Positions 17,386 to 26,562 of a stretch of 64,000 bases of DNA are shown here, piece by piece; position 1 is the first letter of the stretch; every line of letters begins with the position of its first letter. The notes below the pieces were generated by a model. It worked only from the letters and a program-made list of their open reading frames with translations, made no database searches and was not told the DNA's origin. The position numbers and the translations under genes were made by a program. Origin of the DNA: Pseudocitrobacter cyperus (lineage in GTDB: Bacteria; Pseudomonadota; Gammaproteobacteria; Enterobacterales; Enterobacteriaceae); assembly GCF_039889165.1 (NCBI RefSeq), contig NZ_JAYMYY010000006.1, positions 124,001-188,000 on the forward strand. Direction: 5' to 3'.

Positions 17386-19383
17386 TTAACGTTTTTTCAG
17401 TACCGCTTTTGCCTTCTCGACAATATTCTCGACCGTAAAGCCAAAGTACGGGAACAGTTTCTCCGCAGGCGCGGATTCGCCGTAGCCGGTCATCCCGACA
17501 ATGGCGCCTTTCAGGCCGACATATTTGTACCAGTAATCGGCAATCCCTGCTTCTACCGCCACGCGTGCGCTGACGCCTGACGGTAGCACCGATTCACGGT
17601 ATTCCTCATCCTGCGCATCAAAGGTATCTGTCGAAGGCAGAGAAACCACCCGAACATTCACCCCCTCAGCGCGTAGTTTTTCCGCCGCCAGCACGGTGAT
17701 TTCCACTTCTGAACCGGTGGCAATCAGAATGAGATCCGGCTTACCGCCCGCATCTTTCAGCACGTAACCGCCGCGCGATATTTCCCGCACCTGATCCGGG
17801 GTGCGCTCCATCTGCGCCAGATTTTGACGAGAAAGGATCAGCGCCGTAGGGCCGTGGTGGCGTTCGACGGCAGCCTTCCAGGCGACGGCCGTTTCGACCT
17901 GATCGCACGGACGCCAGGTGCTGAAGTTTGGCGTCAAACGCAGGCTGGCAAGCTGTTCCACTGCTTGGTGCGTTGGGCCATCCTCGCCAAGGCCGATGGA
18001 GTCGTGGGTATAGACCATAATCTGCCGTGCCTTCATCAGCGCCGCCATACGCGCGGCGTTACGCGCATATTCGACAAACATCAGGAAGGTGGCGGTGTAG
18101 GGGACAAAGCCGCCGTGATGGGCAATCCCGTTGGCGATGGCGGTCATGCCAAATTCACGCACGCCGTAGTGAATGTAGTTGCCGGAATGATCTTCTTTTA
18201 GCGATTTTGACCCTGACCAGATTGTCAGGTTGCTTGGCGCGAGGTCAGCCGAACCACCCAGCAGTTCCGGCAGAATCGGGCCATAGGCATTGAGGGTATT
18301 TTGCGAGGCTTTACGGCTGGCGATTTTTGCCGGTTCTGACTGCATCTTCTCGATGTACGCCTGCACGGTAGCAGACCAGTTCTGTGGCAACTCACCGCTC
18401 ATCCTGCGCACAAACTCAGCCGCCAGTTCAGGGTGTGCTTTTTGATAGGCGGCGAGTTTCTCTTTCCAGCTCTGCTGCGCCTTTTCCCCGCGTTCGCGGG
18501 CGTCCCATTTTTTGTAGATCTCCTTTGGGATCTCAAATGGCGGGTGATTCCAGCCGAGCTGTTTACGCGCCAGCGCCACCTCTTCGACACCCAGCGCCGC
18601 GCCGTGTGCTTCCTCTTTACCCGCTTTATTCGGCGAGCCGAAACCAATAACGGTACGGCAGATAATCAGCGACGGTTTATCTTTGACGCTCTGCGCCTCT
18701 TCAATCGCCTTTTTCACCGCCTGCGGATCGTGACCGTCAATTTCATGTATCACATGCCAGTGATAAGCTTCAAAGCGCTTCGCCGTGTCATCGGTAAACC
18801 AGCCTTTGGTTTCACCATCAATCGAAATACCGTTGTGATCGTAAAAACCGATCAGTTTTCCCAGCCCCAGCGTCCCGGCAAGTGAGCTTACTTCATGCGA
18901 AATCCCCTCCATCAGGCAACCATCGCCCATAAATACGTAAGTATAGTGATCGACAATCTCATGCCCTGGCTGGTTAAACTGTGCTGCCAGCGTGCGCTCG
19001 GCAATGGCTAAACCCACGGCATTCGCCAGTCCCTGACCGAGCGGCCCGGTGGTGGTTTCAACGCCTGGCGTATAGCCCAGCTCCGGGTGGCCGGGGGTTT
19101 TCGAATGGAGCTGGCGGAAATTTTTCAGCTCTTCAATCGGTAAATCATAGCCGCTCAGATGCAGCAGGCTGTAGAGCAACATCGAGGCGTGGCCGTTAGA
19201 GAGAATGAAGCGATCCCGGTCATACCATGTGGGGTCTGTGGGGTTATGTTTCATGAAATCATTCCACAGGACTTCGGCAATATCCGCCATGCCCATCGGC
19301 GCGCCGGGATGCCCGGAATTGGCTTTTTGTACAGCATCCATACTCAGGGCGCGGATTGCATTAGCGAGATCTCTTCGTGACAT
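17386..19383 (-). CDS. tktB: Transketolase TktB
   Basis: Thiamine-diphosphate enzyme transferring C2 units in the non-oxidative pentose phosphate pathway. 665 aa (E. coli TktB 667). ThDP-binding GDGCLMEGISHE (about 154-165) and the N-terminal SANSGHPGAPMG-type segment (QKANSGHPGAPMG) are intact, as is VREFGMTAIANGIAHHGGF in the pyrimidine domain (Glu about 410). The locus and C-terminus favour TktB over TktA. talA, which precedes tktB in E. coli, is absent: only 188 bp separate the start from maeB. Confidence 0.95.
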   Translation of the reverse strand: MSRRDLANAIRALSMDAVQKANSGHPGAPMGMADIAEVLWNDFMKHNPTDPTWYDRDRFILSNGHASMLLYSLLHLSGYDLPIEELKNFRQLHSKTPGHPELGYTPGVETTTGPLGQGLANAVGLAIAERTLAAQFNQPGHEIVDHYTYVFMGDGCLMEGISHEVSSLAGTLGLGKLIGFYDHNGISIDGETKGWFTDDTAKRFEAYHWHVIHEIDGHDPQAVKKAIEEAQSVKDKPSLIICRTVIGFGSPNKAGKEEAHGAALGVEEVALARKQLGWNHPPFEIPKEIYKKWDARERGEKAQQSWKEKLAAYQKAHPELAAEFVRRMSGELPQNWSATVQAYIEKMQSEPAKIASRKASQNTLNAYGPILPELLGGSADLAPSNLTIWSGSKSLKEDHSGNYIHYGVREFGMTAIANGIAHHGGFVPYTATFLMFVEYARNAARMAALMKARQIMVYTHDSIGLGEDGPTHQAVEQLASLRLTPNFSTWRPCDQVETAVAWKAAVERHHGPTALILSRQNLAQMERTPDQVREISRGGYVLKDAGGKPDLILIATGSEVEITVLAAEKLRAEGVNVRVVSLPSTDTFDAQDEEYRESVLPSGVSARVAVEAGIADYWYKYVGLKGAIVGMTGYGESAPAEKLFPYFGFTVENIVEKAKAVLKKR

Positions 19384-19571
19384 TGATAGCTCCTTAGCAA
19401 AAGTGGCGATCTTGATAAGTTATGAGACGCATAACAAAAAAGCATAGCAGAGAGGCATAGCATTGTTTTCGATACTTGGTAACATGTTCCTCATATACCA
19501 ATAACAATGTGAGCGCACAGGCCCAACCGCTGCGCATCACTTTTTAGTTCGATACGTGAAAGGAACCCCAA

Positions 19572-21851
19572 ATGGACGAGCAGTTAAAACAAAGTGCCCT
19601 CGATTTCCACGAATTTCCGGTTCCGGGGAAAATTCAGGTCTCCCCGACAAAGCCGCTGGCGACGCAGCGCGATCTGGCGCTGGCCTATTCACCCGGCGTT
19701 GCCGCGCCGTGTCTGGAAATCGAGAAGGATCCCCTGGCCGCTTACAAATACACCGCCCGTGGCAATCTGGTGGCGGTGGTCTCTAACGGCACGGCCGTGC
19801 TTGGCCTCGGTAACATTGGTGCGCTGGCCGGTAAACCGGTAATGGAAGGCAAAGGCGTGCTGTTCAAAAAATTCGCCGGTATTGATGTCTTCGACATTGA
19901 AGTGGACGAACTCGATCCAGACAAATTTATCGACGTAGTTGCCGCGCTGGAACCGACTTTCGGCGGTATTAACCTCGAAGACATCAAAGCTCCCGAATGT
20001 TTCTACATCGAGCAGAAGCTGCGTGAGCGTATGAACATCCCTGTGTTCCACGACGATCAGCACGGCACGGCGATTATCAGTACTGCGGCGATTCTGAACG
20101 GTTTACGCGTGGTGGAGAAAAATATCTCTGACGTGCGCATGGTGGTTTCCGGCGCAGGTGCGGCAGCGATTGCCTGTATGAACCTGCTGGTGGCGCTGGG
20201 GATGCAGAAGCACAACATTGTTGTCTGCGACTCAAAAGGCGTTATCTACAAAAATCGCGAAGCCAATATGGCGGAAACCAAAGCGGCATATGCCGTGGAT
20301 GACGATGGTAAGCGCACGCTTGATGATGTGATTGCCGATGCGGACATTTTCCTCGGCTGCTCCGGGCCAAAAGTACTGACCCAGGAGATGGTGAAGAAAA
20401 TGGCGCGGGCACCGATGATCCTTGCGCTGGCAAACCCGGAACCGGAAATTCTGCCGCCGCTGGCAAAAGAAGTACGCCCGGATGCGATCATCTGTACCGG
20501 CCGTTCGGATTACCCGAACCAGGTCAACAACGTGCTCTGCTTCCCGTTCATTTTCCGTGGCGCGCTGGACGTTGGTGCGACGGCGATTAATGAAGAGATG
20601 AAGCTGGCGGCGGTACATGCGATTGCCGAACTGGCGCATGCTGAACAGAGTGAAGTCGTGGCCTCCGCCTATGGCGATCAGGATCTGAGCTTTGGCGCAG
20701 AGTACATCATTCCGAAACCGTTCGATCCGCGGCTGATCGTTAAGATCGCCCCTGCGGTGGCGAAGGCGGCGATGGACTCCGGCGTGGCGACGCGCCCGAT
20801 TGCTGATTTCGATGCCTACGTCGAAAAACTGAGCGAGTTTGTCTATAAAACCAACCTGTTCATGAAACCGATTTTCTCTCAGGCGCGCAAAGAGCCGAAG
20901 CGTGTGGTACTGGCGGAAGGGGAAGATACCCGTGTGCTCCATGCTACGCAGGAGCTGATTACGCTGGGGCTGGCGAAACCGATTCTGATCGGCCGTCCGA
21001 GCGTTATCGAAATGCGTATCCAGAAACTGGGCCTGCAAATCAAACCGGGCGTCGATTTCGAAATCGTTAACAATGAATCCGACCCGCGCTTTAAAGAGTA
21101 CTGGAATGAGTACTATAACCTGATGAAACGCCGCGGCATCAGCCCGGAGCAGGCGCAGCGTGCGGTGATAAGCAACACTACGGTGATTGGCGCTATCATG
21201 GTGCATCGTGGGGAAGCGGATGCGATGATTTGCGGCACTATCGGTGACTATCACGAACATTACGGGGTGATTCAGCCGCTGTTTGGTTATCGCGATGGCG
21301 TTCACACCGCGGGCGCAATGAACGCGCTGCTGCTGCCGAGTGGCAATACCTTTATTGCCGATACCTATGTCAATAACGATCCCACGCCGGAGCAACTGGC
21401 GGAAATCGCCCTGATGGCGGCGGAGAGCGTGCGCCGTTTTGGTATCGAACCGCGCGTGGCGCTGTTGTCCCACTCTAACTTTGGTTCGTCTGACTGCCCG
21501 TCAGCCAGCAAAATGCGCGAAGCGCTGGCACTGGTCAGAGAACGTGCGCCAGAATTGATGATTGACGGTGAGATGCACGGCGACGCCGCGCTGGTGGAGA
21601 GCATTCGCAGCGATCGTATGCCTGACAGCCCACTTAAAGGCTCAGCCAATATTCTGGTGATGCCAAATATGGAAGCCGCGCGTATCAGCTACAACCTGCT
21701 GCGCGTATCCAGTTCTGAAGGCGTGACCGTCGGCCCGGTATTAATGGGCGTGGCGAAACCTGTTCATATTCTGACGCCGATTGCCTCTGTGCGTCGCATT
21801 GTGAATATGGTGGCGCTGGCGGTGGTAGAGGCGCAGACTCAGCCGCTGTAA
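19572..21851 (+). CDS. maeB: NADP-dependent malic enzyme MaeB
   Basis: Oxidative decarboxylation of malate to pyruvate. 759 aa, as in E. coli. N-terminal malic-enzyme domain (about 1-425) with Tyr/Lys active-site segments (LAYSPGVAAPCLEI, GIDVFDIEVDELDPDKF), metal-binding FHDDQHGTA and a Rossmann VVSGAGAAAIA. The C-terminal phosphotransacetylase-like domain (about 430-759, from RVVLAEGEDTRVLHA) binds acetyl-CoA as an allosteric module rather than catalysing. AAAGGAA lies 8 bases before the ATG. Divergent from tktB; convergent with hemF across a terminator. The eut operon, which sits at this junction in E. coli, is missing. Confidence 0.97.
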   Translation: MDEQLKQSALDFHEFPVPGKIQVSPTKPLATQRDLALAYSPGVAAPCLEIEKDPLAAYKYTARGNLVAVVSNGTAVLGLGNIGALAGKPVMEGKGVLFKKFAGIDVFDIEVDELDPDKFIDVVAALEPTFGGINLEDIKAPECFYIEQKLRERMNIPVFHDDQHGTAIISTAAILNGLRVVEKNISDVRMVVSGAGAAAIACMNLLVALGMQKHNIVVCDSKGVIYKNREANMAETKAAYAVDDDGKRTLDDVIADADIFLGCSGPKVLTQEMVKKMARAPMILALANPEPEILPPLAKEVRPDAIICTGRSDYPNQVNNVLCFPFIFRGALDVGATAINEEMKLAAVHAIAELAHAEQSEVVASAYGDQDLSFGAEYIIPKPFDPRLIVKIAPAVAKAAMDSGVATRPIADFDAYVEKLSEFVYKTNLFMKPIFSQARKEPKRVVLAEGEDTRVLHATQELITLGLAKPILIGRPSVIEMRIQKLGLQIKPGVDFEIVNNESDPRFKEYWNEYYNLMKRRGISPEQAQRAVISNTTVIGAIMVHRGEADAMICGTIGDYHEHYGVIQPLFGYRDGVHTAGAMNALLLPSGNTFIADTYVNNDPTPEQLAEIALMAAESVRRFGIEPRVALLSHSNFGSSDCPSASKMREALALVRERAPELMIDGEMHGDAALVESIRSDRMPDSPLKGSANILVMPNMEAARISYNLLRVSSSEGVTVGPVLMGVAKPVHILTPIASVRRIVNMVALAVVEAQTQPL

Positions 21852-21862
21852 GGGCTAAAAAT

Positions 21863-21892
21863 AAAAAGCGCGGGAATCAACCCGCGCTTTTT
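21863..21892. terminator. Bidirectional terminator between maeB and hemF
   Basis: Perfect stem AAAAAGCGCGGG / CCCGCGCTTTTT with AATCAA loop; A and T tracts make it work in both directions. Confidence 0.94.
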
Positions 21893-21906
21893 AGATAACT
21901 GAAACC

Positions 21907-22806
21907 TTAAATCCACTCACGGATTTTTATAAACTCGCTCAGTGCCGCTTCCGGGCTGCCCGCTTCCGGCTGGTAATCATATTCCCAGCGCACCAGCGGC
22001 GGCATCGACATTAAAATAGATTCGGTGCGTCCACCGGTTTGTAGACCAAATAGCGTACCGCGATCCCACACCAGGTTAAATTCCACGTAGCGCCCACGAC
22101 GATAGAGCTGGAAGTTACGTTCGCGTTCGCCGTAAATCATTGCCTTACGACGTTCAACGATGGGGAGATATGCATCACAATAGCCTGTCCCTACTGCCTG
22201 CATAAATGCAAAGCAGTGCGCGAAATCCGGCGTGTTCAGATCGTCAAAGAACAGACCACCGATGCCGCGTTGTTCGTTACGATGTTTCAAAAAGAAGTAG
22301 TCATCGCACCATTTTTTATAGCGTGGATAAACATCATCGCCAAATGGCAGACATAAATCACGCGCCGTGCGGTGCCAGTGAATCGCGTCTTCTTCAAAGC
22401 CGTAATACGGCGTTAAATCAAACCCGCCGCCAAACCACCATACCGGGTCTGTGCCGGGTTTTTCGGCGATAAAGAAACGCACGTTGGCGTGGCTGGTGGG
22501 GATGTAGGGGTTACGCGGATGGACGACTAACGACACACCCATCGCTTCAAAGCTGCGCCCGGCAAGCTCCGGGCGATGGGCGGTGGCTGACGCGGGCATC
22601 GCGTTACCGTAGACGTGGGAAAAGTTGACGCCCGCTTGCTCGAAGATAGCGCCGTCGCGCATTACGCGGCTACGACCGCCGCCGCCCGCGTCGCGCTGCC
22701 AGCTATCTTCAATAAAAGCGCTGCCATCAAGATGAGAAAGTCGCTGACAGATATCGTCCTGCAACTGAAGTAAAAAGGTTTTGACCTGGCCTGCATCAAC
22801 GTTCAT
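21907..22806 (-). CDS. hemF: Oxygen-dependent coproporphyrinogen III oxidase HemF
   Basis: Aerobic conversion of coproporphyrinogen III to protoporphyrinogen IX in haem synthesis; soluble cytoplasmic dimer. 299 aa, identical length to E. coli. Conserved stretches: RSRVMRDGAIFEQAGVNFS, WWFGGGFDLTPYYGFEED, KKWCDDYFFLKHRNEQRGIG, and GRYVEFNLVWDRGTLFGL near the C-terminus. Its ATG shares one base with the amiA stop (TAATG), so it is the second gene of an amiA-hemF operon with coupled translation. Confidence 0.98.
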   Translation of the reverse strand: MNVDAGQVKTFLLQLQDDICQRLSHLDGSAFIEDSWQRDAGGGGRSRVMRDGAIFEQAGVNFSHVYGNAMPASATAHRPELAGRSFEAMGVSLVVHPRNPYIPTSHANVRFFIAEKPGTDPVWWFGGGFDLTPYYGFEEDAIHWHRTARDLCLPFGDDVYPRYKKWCDDYFFLKHRNEQRGIGGLFFDDLNTPDFAHCFAFMQAVGTGYCDAYLPIVERRKAMIYGERERNFQLYRRGRYVEFNLVWDRGTLFGLQTGGRTESILMSMPPLVRWEYDYQPEAGSPEAALSEFIKIREWI

Positions 22807-23672
22807 TAGTGTCTCTTCGCGTGGGCTTTCTGGTTATCGAACCAGTGGAAATAGCTGATAATCCCCGACGCAATGGCGTTGGCAATTTTCTGACGAAACG
22901 CGGCGGTGCCCAGCAGACGCTCTTCTTCCGGATTGGTGATAAACGAGGTTTCCACCAGCACCGACGGAATTGATGGCGATTTCAGCACCACAAATGCGGC
23001 CTGTTCGGTGCCTTTGCTGTGGAGTCTGTGCACCGGCTTAATCTTTTTCAGGATATGTGAACCGAGCGTCAGGCTGTTTTTGATGGTGTCGGTTTGCACT
23101 AAATCGAACAGTACCTGCTGAAGCAGATGATCTTTGTTAGTGGCTTTTTTCCCGGCGACTTCATCCGCCCGGTTTTCACGATCAGAAAGATATTTTGCCA
23201 TTGCGCTACTTGCGCCACGATTGGAAAGCGCAAATACCGACGCGCCCGCCGCGGATGGATTGGTAAAGCCGTCCGCATGAATCGACATAAAGAGATCCGC
23301 GCCGTGTTTGTGGGCAATCTCTACGCGATCGTATAACGGAATAAAGGTGTCTCCGGTACGGGTTAAGCGGGCGTCGATGCCCTGACTGCGCAAAATTGAA
23401 CGCACATTTTTGGCTATCGCCAGCACCACATGTTTCTCTTTCGACCCGTTGCGGCCAATTGCGCCGGTATCAATACCGCCGTGACCAGGGTCGAGAACCA
23501 CAATACGCTTACCTGATTTCTTCGCGGCAGGCTTGCTGTGCCCATTGCTGGTTTTTAACGGGGCATCTTTTGCGATGGCACTGGACATACCTGACAACGT
23601 CAGTGCAGCCAGCCCGGCTTTCAGCACCTGGCGGCGCGAAGCAAGTGTTTTTATCGGTTTAAAATTGCTCAT
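22806..23672 (-). CDS. amiA: N-acetylmuramoyl-L-alanine amidase AmiA
   Basis: Periplasmic zinc amidase that splits septal peptidoglycan during daughter-cell separation; activated by EnvC in E. coli. 288 aa. Twin-arginine signal TSRRQVLK-type (here ASRRQVLKAG, about residues 11-20), with cleavage after SSAIA. Amidase_3 zinc ligands in VLDPGHGGIDTGAIG (His about 64) and SIHADGF; the catalytic Glu is in VLVETSFITNPEEE. The regulatory helix region (about 140-185) that occludes the site is present. First gene of the amiA-hemF pair. Confidence 0.97.
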   Translation of the reverse strand: MSNFKPIKTLASRRQVLKAGLAALTLSGMSSAIAKDAPLKTSNGHSKPAAKKSGKRIVVLDPGHGGIDTGAIGRNGSKEKHVVLAIAKNVRSILRSQGIDARLTRTGDTFIPLYDRVEIAHKHGADLFMSIHADGFTNPSAAGASVFALSNRGASSAMAKYLSDRENRADEVAGKKATNKDHLLQQVLFDLVQTDTIKNSLTLGSHILKKIKPVHRLHSKGTEQAAFVVLKSPSIPSVLVETSFITNPEEERLLGTAAFRQKIANAIASGIISYFHWFDNQKAHAKRH

Positions 23673-23886
23673 TCGGCCTGAGTTGTAAAAATTAGTGTTC
23701 CATATGTTATATCGTATCGCGTTTTCCGTTACGACTACTCAAGATTGGAATTGTTTTACTTTTCATTTCAATACGTGACGAAGCGGCATTATGCCATTTT
23801 TTTGCGCTATTTTCGTCAGATATTGGCTAATTCGGATGATCACGCCATAATCACAGTTTTTAAACCCGAAAAGGGGCAGAGATACC

Positions 23887-24312
23887 ATGGAGATACGCGT
23901 TTTTCGCCAGGCCGATTTCGAAGAGGTCATCACCCTGTGGGAGCGATGCGATCTGCTGCGCCCATGGAACGATCCTGAAATGGATATCGAACGCAAAGTG
24001 CATCACGACGTCAGCCTGTTCCTGGTGGCGGAAGTGAACGGCGAAGTGGTCGGTACCGTCATGGGCGGTTACGATGGTCATCGCGGCTCGGCTTATTATC
24101 TGGGTGTGCATCCCGAGTTTCGTGGGCGCGGCATCGCCAATGCGCTGCTTAATCGCCTTGAGAAAAAACTTATTGCGCGCGGCTGCCCGAAAATTCAGAT
24201 CATGATCCGTGAAGATAATGACGTCGTGCTGGGTATGTATGAACGCCTGGGCTACGAGCACAGCGACGTGCTGAATTTGGGTAAGCGCCTGATTGAAGAT
24301 GAAGAGTACTGA
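23887..24312 (+). CDS. ypeA: GNAT acetyltransferase YpeA
   Basis: 141 aa, as in E. coli. Single Gcn5-related N-acetyltransferase fold: beta-bulge strand GEVVGTVMGGYDGHRG, then acetyl-CoA pyrophosphate loop YYLGVHPEFRGRGIANALL (Q/R-x-x-G-x-G/A variant RGRGIA), and a C-terminal LGMYERLGYE. Acceptor substrate unknown. Overlaps yfeZ by 14 bases, so the two are cotranslated. Preceded by 214 bp shared with the divergent amiA promoter. Confidence 0.93.
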   Translation: MEIRVFRQADFEEVITLWERCDLLRPWNDPEMDIERKVHHDVSLFLVAEVNGEVVGTVMGGYDGHRGSAYYLGVHPEFRGRGIANALLNRLEKKLIARGCPKIQIMIREDNDVVLGMYERLGYEHSDVLNLGKRLIEDEEY

Positions 24313-24748
24313 GTTTTTCCCTTCCGATTTCGACCATCATGGCCGTTTGCGATTACCGCTTCTCTTCTGGTGCCTGCTGCTGTTGCAGGCCCGGACGTGG
24401 GTGCTGTTTGTGATTGCGGGTGCATCGCGCGATCAGGGCGCGACGCTGCTGGGGCTGTTTTATCCCGATCACGATAATTTCTGGATTAGCCTGTTGCCCG
24501 GCGTGCCTGCGGTGCTGGCCTTCCTGCTGAGCGGCAGGCGGCAGCATTTTCCCCGTCTGTGGCGTGCGCTGCGTCCGCTGTTGATTATTGCCCAGGGCGT
24601 TCTGCTGGTCTGGCAACCCTGGCTGTGGCTACAGGGCGAACCACTTTCCGGCATTGGCCTGAGCCTGGTGATTATCGACTTGTTTGCGCTCTGGTGGCTG
24701 CTGACCAACCCTCTTTTACGCGCCTGTTTTCGTGAAATCACAGAATAA
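24299..24748 (+). CDS. yfeZ: Inner membrane protein YfeZ
   Basis: 149 aa from ATG 24299, an integral membrane protein of unknown function. I prefer this ATG over the upstream in-frame TTG (24293); both overlap the end of ypeA. Four hydrophobic segments (about 16-36, 54-70, 82-102, 108-130). The N-terminal FFPSDFDHHGRLRLPLLFW and ARTWVLFVIAGASRDQG are the conserved parts. The overlap implies coupling to ypeA; yfeY follows 62 bp later. Confidence 0.9.
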   Translation: MKSTEFFPSDFDHHGRLRLPLLFWCLLLLQARTWVLFVIAGASRDQGATLLGLFYPDHDNFWISLLPGVPAVLAFLLSGRRQHFPRLWRALRPLLIIAQGVLLVWQPWLWLQGEPLSGIGLSLVIIDLFALWWLLTNPLLRACFREITE

Positions 24749-24810
24749 AGTGCACTTTTTGCCGTGAGCGCACTCCAACTGGCGTTAAACAAATAAGAAA
24801 GGACTTAGAG

Positions 24811-25386
24811 ATGAAATCGCTGCGTTTACTTGTATGTGCTCTGCCGCTGGCTGTAACCGGCTGTTCTACGCTCTCTTCGGTGAACTGGTCTGCGGCGAAT
24901 CCGTGGAACTGGTTTGGCTCTTCCGTGGAAGTCACGGAGCAGGGCGTCGGCGGCATAACCAGTACCACCGCGCTGGATGAGCAGGCGATTAACGATGCGC
25001 TGGGTGGTGACTATCGTCTGCGCAGCGGGATGAAAACCGATAACGGTACTATCGTGCGTTACTTTGAAGCGTTGAGTGGCGATAAGCTGGCGCTGGTGGT
25101 AAACGGAGAAAACGGTACCGTCAGTCGCATTGATGTGCTGGATAGCGCCATCAAAACGGACAGCGGCGTCGAGATTGGCGCGACGTTCAGCGACATTTAT
25201 AACAAAGCCTACGGTCACTGCCAGAAAGCGACCGGTGATGACAGTGCGGGCGTTGAATGTAAAGCCGAAGGTAGCCAGCACATTAGCTATCTTTTCACCG
25301 GTGAATGGAGCGGCCCGCAGGACTTAATGCCATCAGACGACGCGCTGAAAAACTGGACGCTGAAGAAGATCGTCTGGCATCGTTAA
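24811..25386 (+). CDS. yfeY: Outer-membrane-type lipoprotein YfeY (DUF1131)
   Basis: 191 aa. Signal peptide with lipobox AVTGC (Cys about 18); the residue after Cys is Ser, so sorting to the outer membrane is expected. The mature part is a DUF1131 (RpoE-regulated lipoprotein) domain with motifs VEVTEQGVGGITSTT and LRSGMKTDNGTIVRYFEAL. In E. coli yfeY belongs to the sigma-E regulon. I could not point to a confident GGAACTT/TCAAA pair upstream, so sigma-E control here is from family knowledge only. Confidence 0.92.
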   Translation: MKSLRLLVCALPLAVTGCSTLSSVNWSAANPWNWFGSSVEVTEQGVGGITSTTALDEQAINDALGGDYRLRSGMKTDNGTIVRYFEALSGDKLALVVNGENGTVSRIDVLDSAIKTDSGVEIGATFSDIYNKAYGHCQKATGDDSAGVECKAEGSQHISYLFTGEWSGPQDLMPSDDALKNWTLKKIVWHR

Positions 25387-25444
25387 TTTTGCGCAAGGTT
25401 AATCCTTCACGCTGAAAAAACGCGTACAATAGCGCCATAAATTG

Positions 25445-25469
25445 AATGCCACGATGTCGTGGCATTTTT
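25445..25469 (+). terminator. Terminator between yfeY and yfeX
   Basis: AATGCCACG pairs with CGTGGCATT around a very small loop and is followed by T's (25465-25469). It lies 15 bp before the yfeX start, so it may also lie within the yfeX leader and attenuate read-through. Confidence 0.7.
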
Positions 25470-25483
25470 GTGAAGGAGGAGCG

Positions 25484-26383
25484 ATGTCTCAGGTTCAGAG
25501 CGGCATTTTGCCGGAACATTGCCGCGCGGCGATTTGGATTGAAGCCAATGTAAAAGGGGATGTAAACGCCCTTCGTCAGAGCAGCAAAATTTTTGCCGAT
25601 AAACTGGCTGGTTTTCAGGCCAAATTCCCGGATGCGCATTTAGGCGCGGTAGTCGCTTTCGGCCCGAAAGTGTGGCGCGAACTGAGCGGCGGCGTGGGTG
25701 CGGAAGAGCTGAAAGATTTTCCGGGCTACGGCAAAGGCCTTGCCCCCGCGACCCAGTTCGATGTGCTGATCCACATCCTTTCTTTACGTCAGGATGTCAA
25801 TTTCACCGTGGCGCAGGCGGCGGTGGAAGCCTTCGGCGACAGCATCGATGTGCAGGAAGAGATCCACGGTTTCCGTTGGGTGGAAGAGCGTGATCTGAGC
25901 GGCTTTGTCGACGGTACCGAAAACCCGGCAGGCGAGGAAACACGTCGCGAAGTGGCGGTGATTAAAGACGGTGTTGATGCGGGCGGCAGCTATGTGTTTG
26001 TTCAGCGTTGGGAGCATAACCTCAAACAACTGAACCGCATGAGCATTCCGGATCAGGAAATGATGATTGGCCGCACCAAAGAAGCCAACGAAGAGATTGA
26101 CGGCGACGATCGCCCGGTGACTTCACACCTGAGCCGCGTCGACCTGAAAGAAGATGGCAACGGGCTAAAAATTGTTCGTCAGAGCCTGCCATATGGCACG
26201 GCCAGCGGTACGCACGGCCTCTACTTTTGCGCTTACTGCGCGCGTCTGCACAACATCGAACAGCAACTGCTGAGCATGTTTGGCGATACCGATGGTAAGC
26301 GTGACGCGATGCTGCGCTTCACCAAACCGGTTACCGGCGGCTACTACTTCGCGCCGTCGCTGGATCGTTTGCTGGCACTGTAA
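25484..26383 (+). CDS. yfeX: Dye-decolourising (DyP-type) haem peroxidase YfeX
   Basis: 299 aa from ATG 25484, preceded by a strong GAAGGAGGAG ribosome-binding site; the ATG at 25442 has none and adds an unconserved leader. Family hallmark GFVDGTENP (about 140-148) supplies the distal Asp, and the proximal haem His is in SHLSRVDL. Also NGLKIVRQSLPYG and CAYCARL. E. coli YfeX oxidises porphyrinogens and has been proposed to act in haem handling; the physiological substrate is debated. Cytoplasmic (no signal). The murRQP-yfeW genes beside it in E. coli are absent. Confidence 0.95.
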   Translation: MSQVQSGILPEHCRAAIWIEANVKGDVNALRQSSKIFADKLAGFQAKFPDAHLGAVVAFGPKVWRELSGGVGAEELKDFPGYGKGLAPATQFDVLIHILSLRQDVNFTVAQAAVEAFGDSIDVQEEIHGFRWVEERDLSGFVDGTENPAGEETRREVAVIKDGVDAGGSYVFVQRWEHNLKQLNRMSIPDQEMMIGRTKEANEEIDGDDRPVTSHLSRVDLKEDGNGLKIVRQSLPYGTASGTHGLYFCAYCARLHNIEQQLLSMFGDTDGKRDAMLRFTKPVTGGYYFAPSLDRLLAL

Positions 26384-26388
26384 CAGTT

Positions 26389-26418
26389 GCCTGATGGCGC
26401 TACGCTTATCAGGCCTAC
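26389..26418. repeat. REP (palindromic unit) downstream of yfeX
   Basis: GCCTGATGGCGCTACGCTTATCAGGCCTAC is a typical enterobacterial REP: the arms CCTGAT / ATCAGG enclose GGCGCTACGCTT. It is followed closely by the yfeX terminator. Confidence 0.85.
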
Positions 26419-26424
26419 CTGCTC

Positions 26425-26450
26425 ATCCCCGTATCTGCGGGGATTTTTTT
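26425..26450 (+). terminator. Rho-independent terminator after yfeX
   Basis: Stem ATCCCCG / CGGGGAT with TATCTG loop and a run of seven T to 26450. Confidence 0.9.
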
Positions 26451-26562
26451 TACCTGAGATTTACCCTAATTAGTGAGCTATTACGCAGTATTCATTTGTT
26501 TTTAATGTATTTTCATTGTTAATGGAGTGTAAGGCTCTATCTGCAAAAGGGAGAACATTGAA

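Noticed and set aside
20232..21473. 413-aa open frame on the minus strand
   Set aside because: It lies wholly inside maeB, opposite strand, and has no recognisable domain; it is a by-product of GC-rich codon use in maeB.
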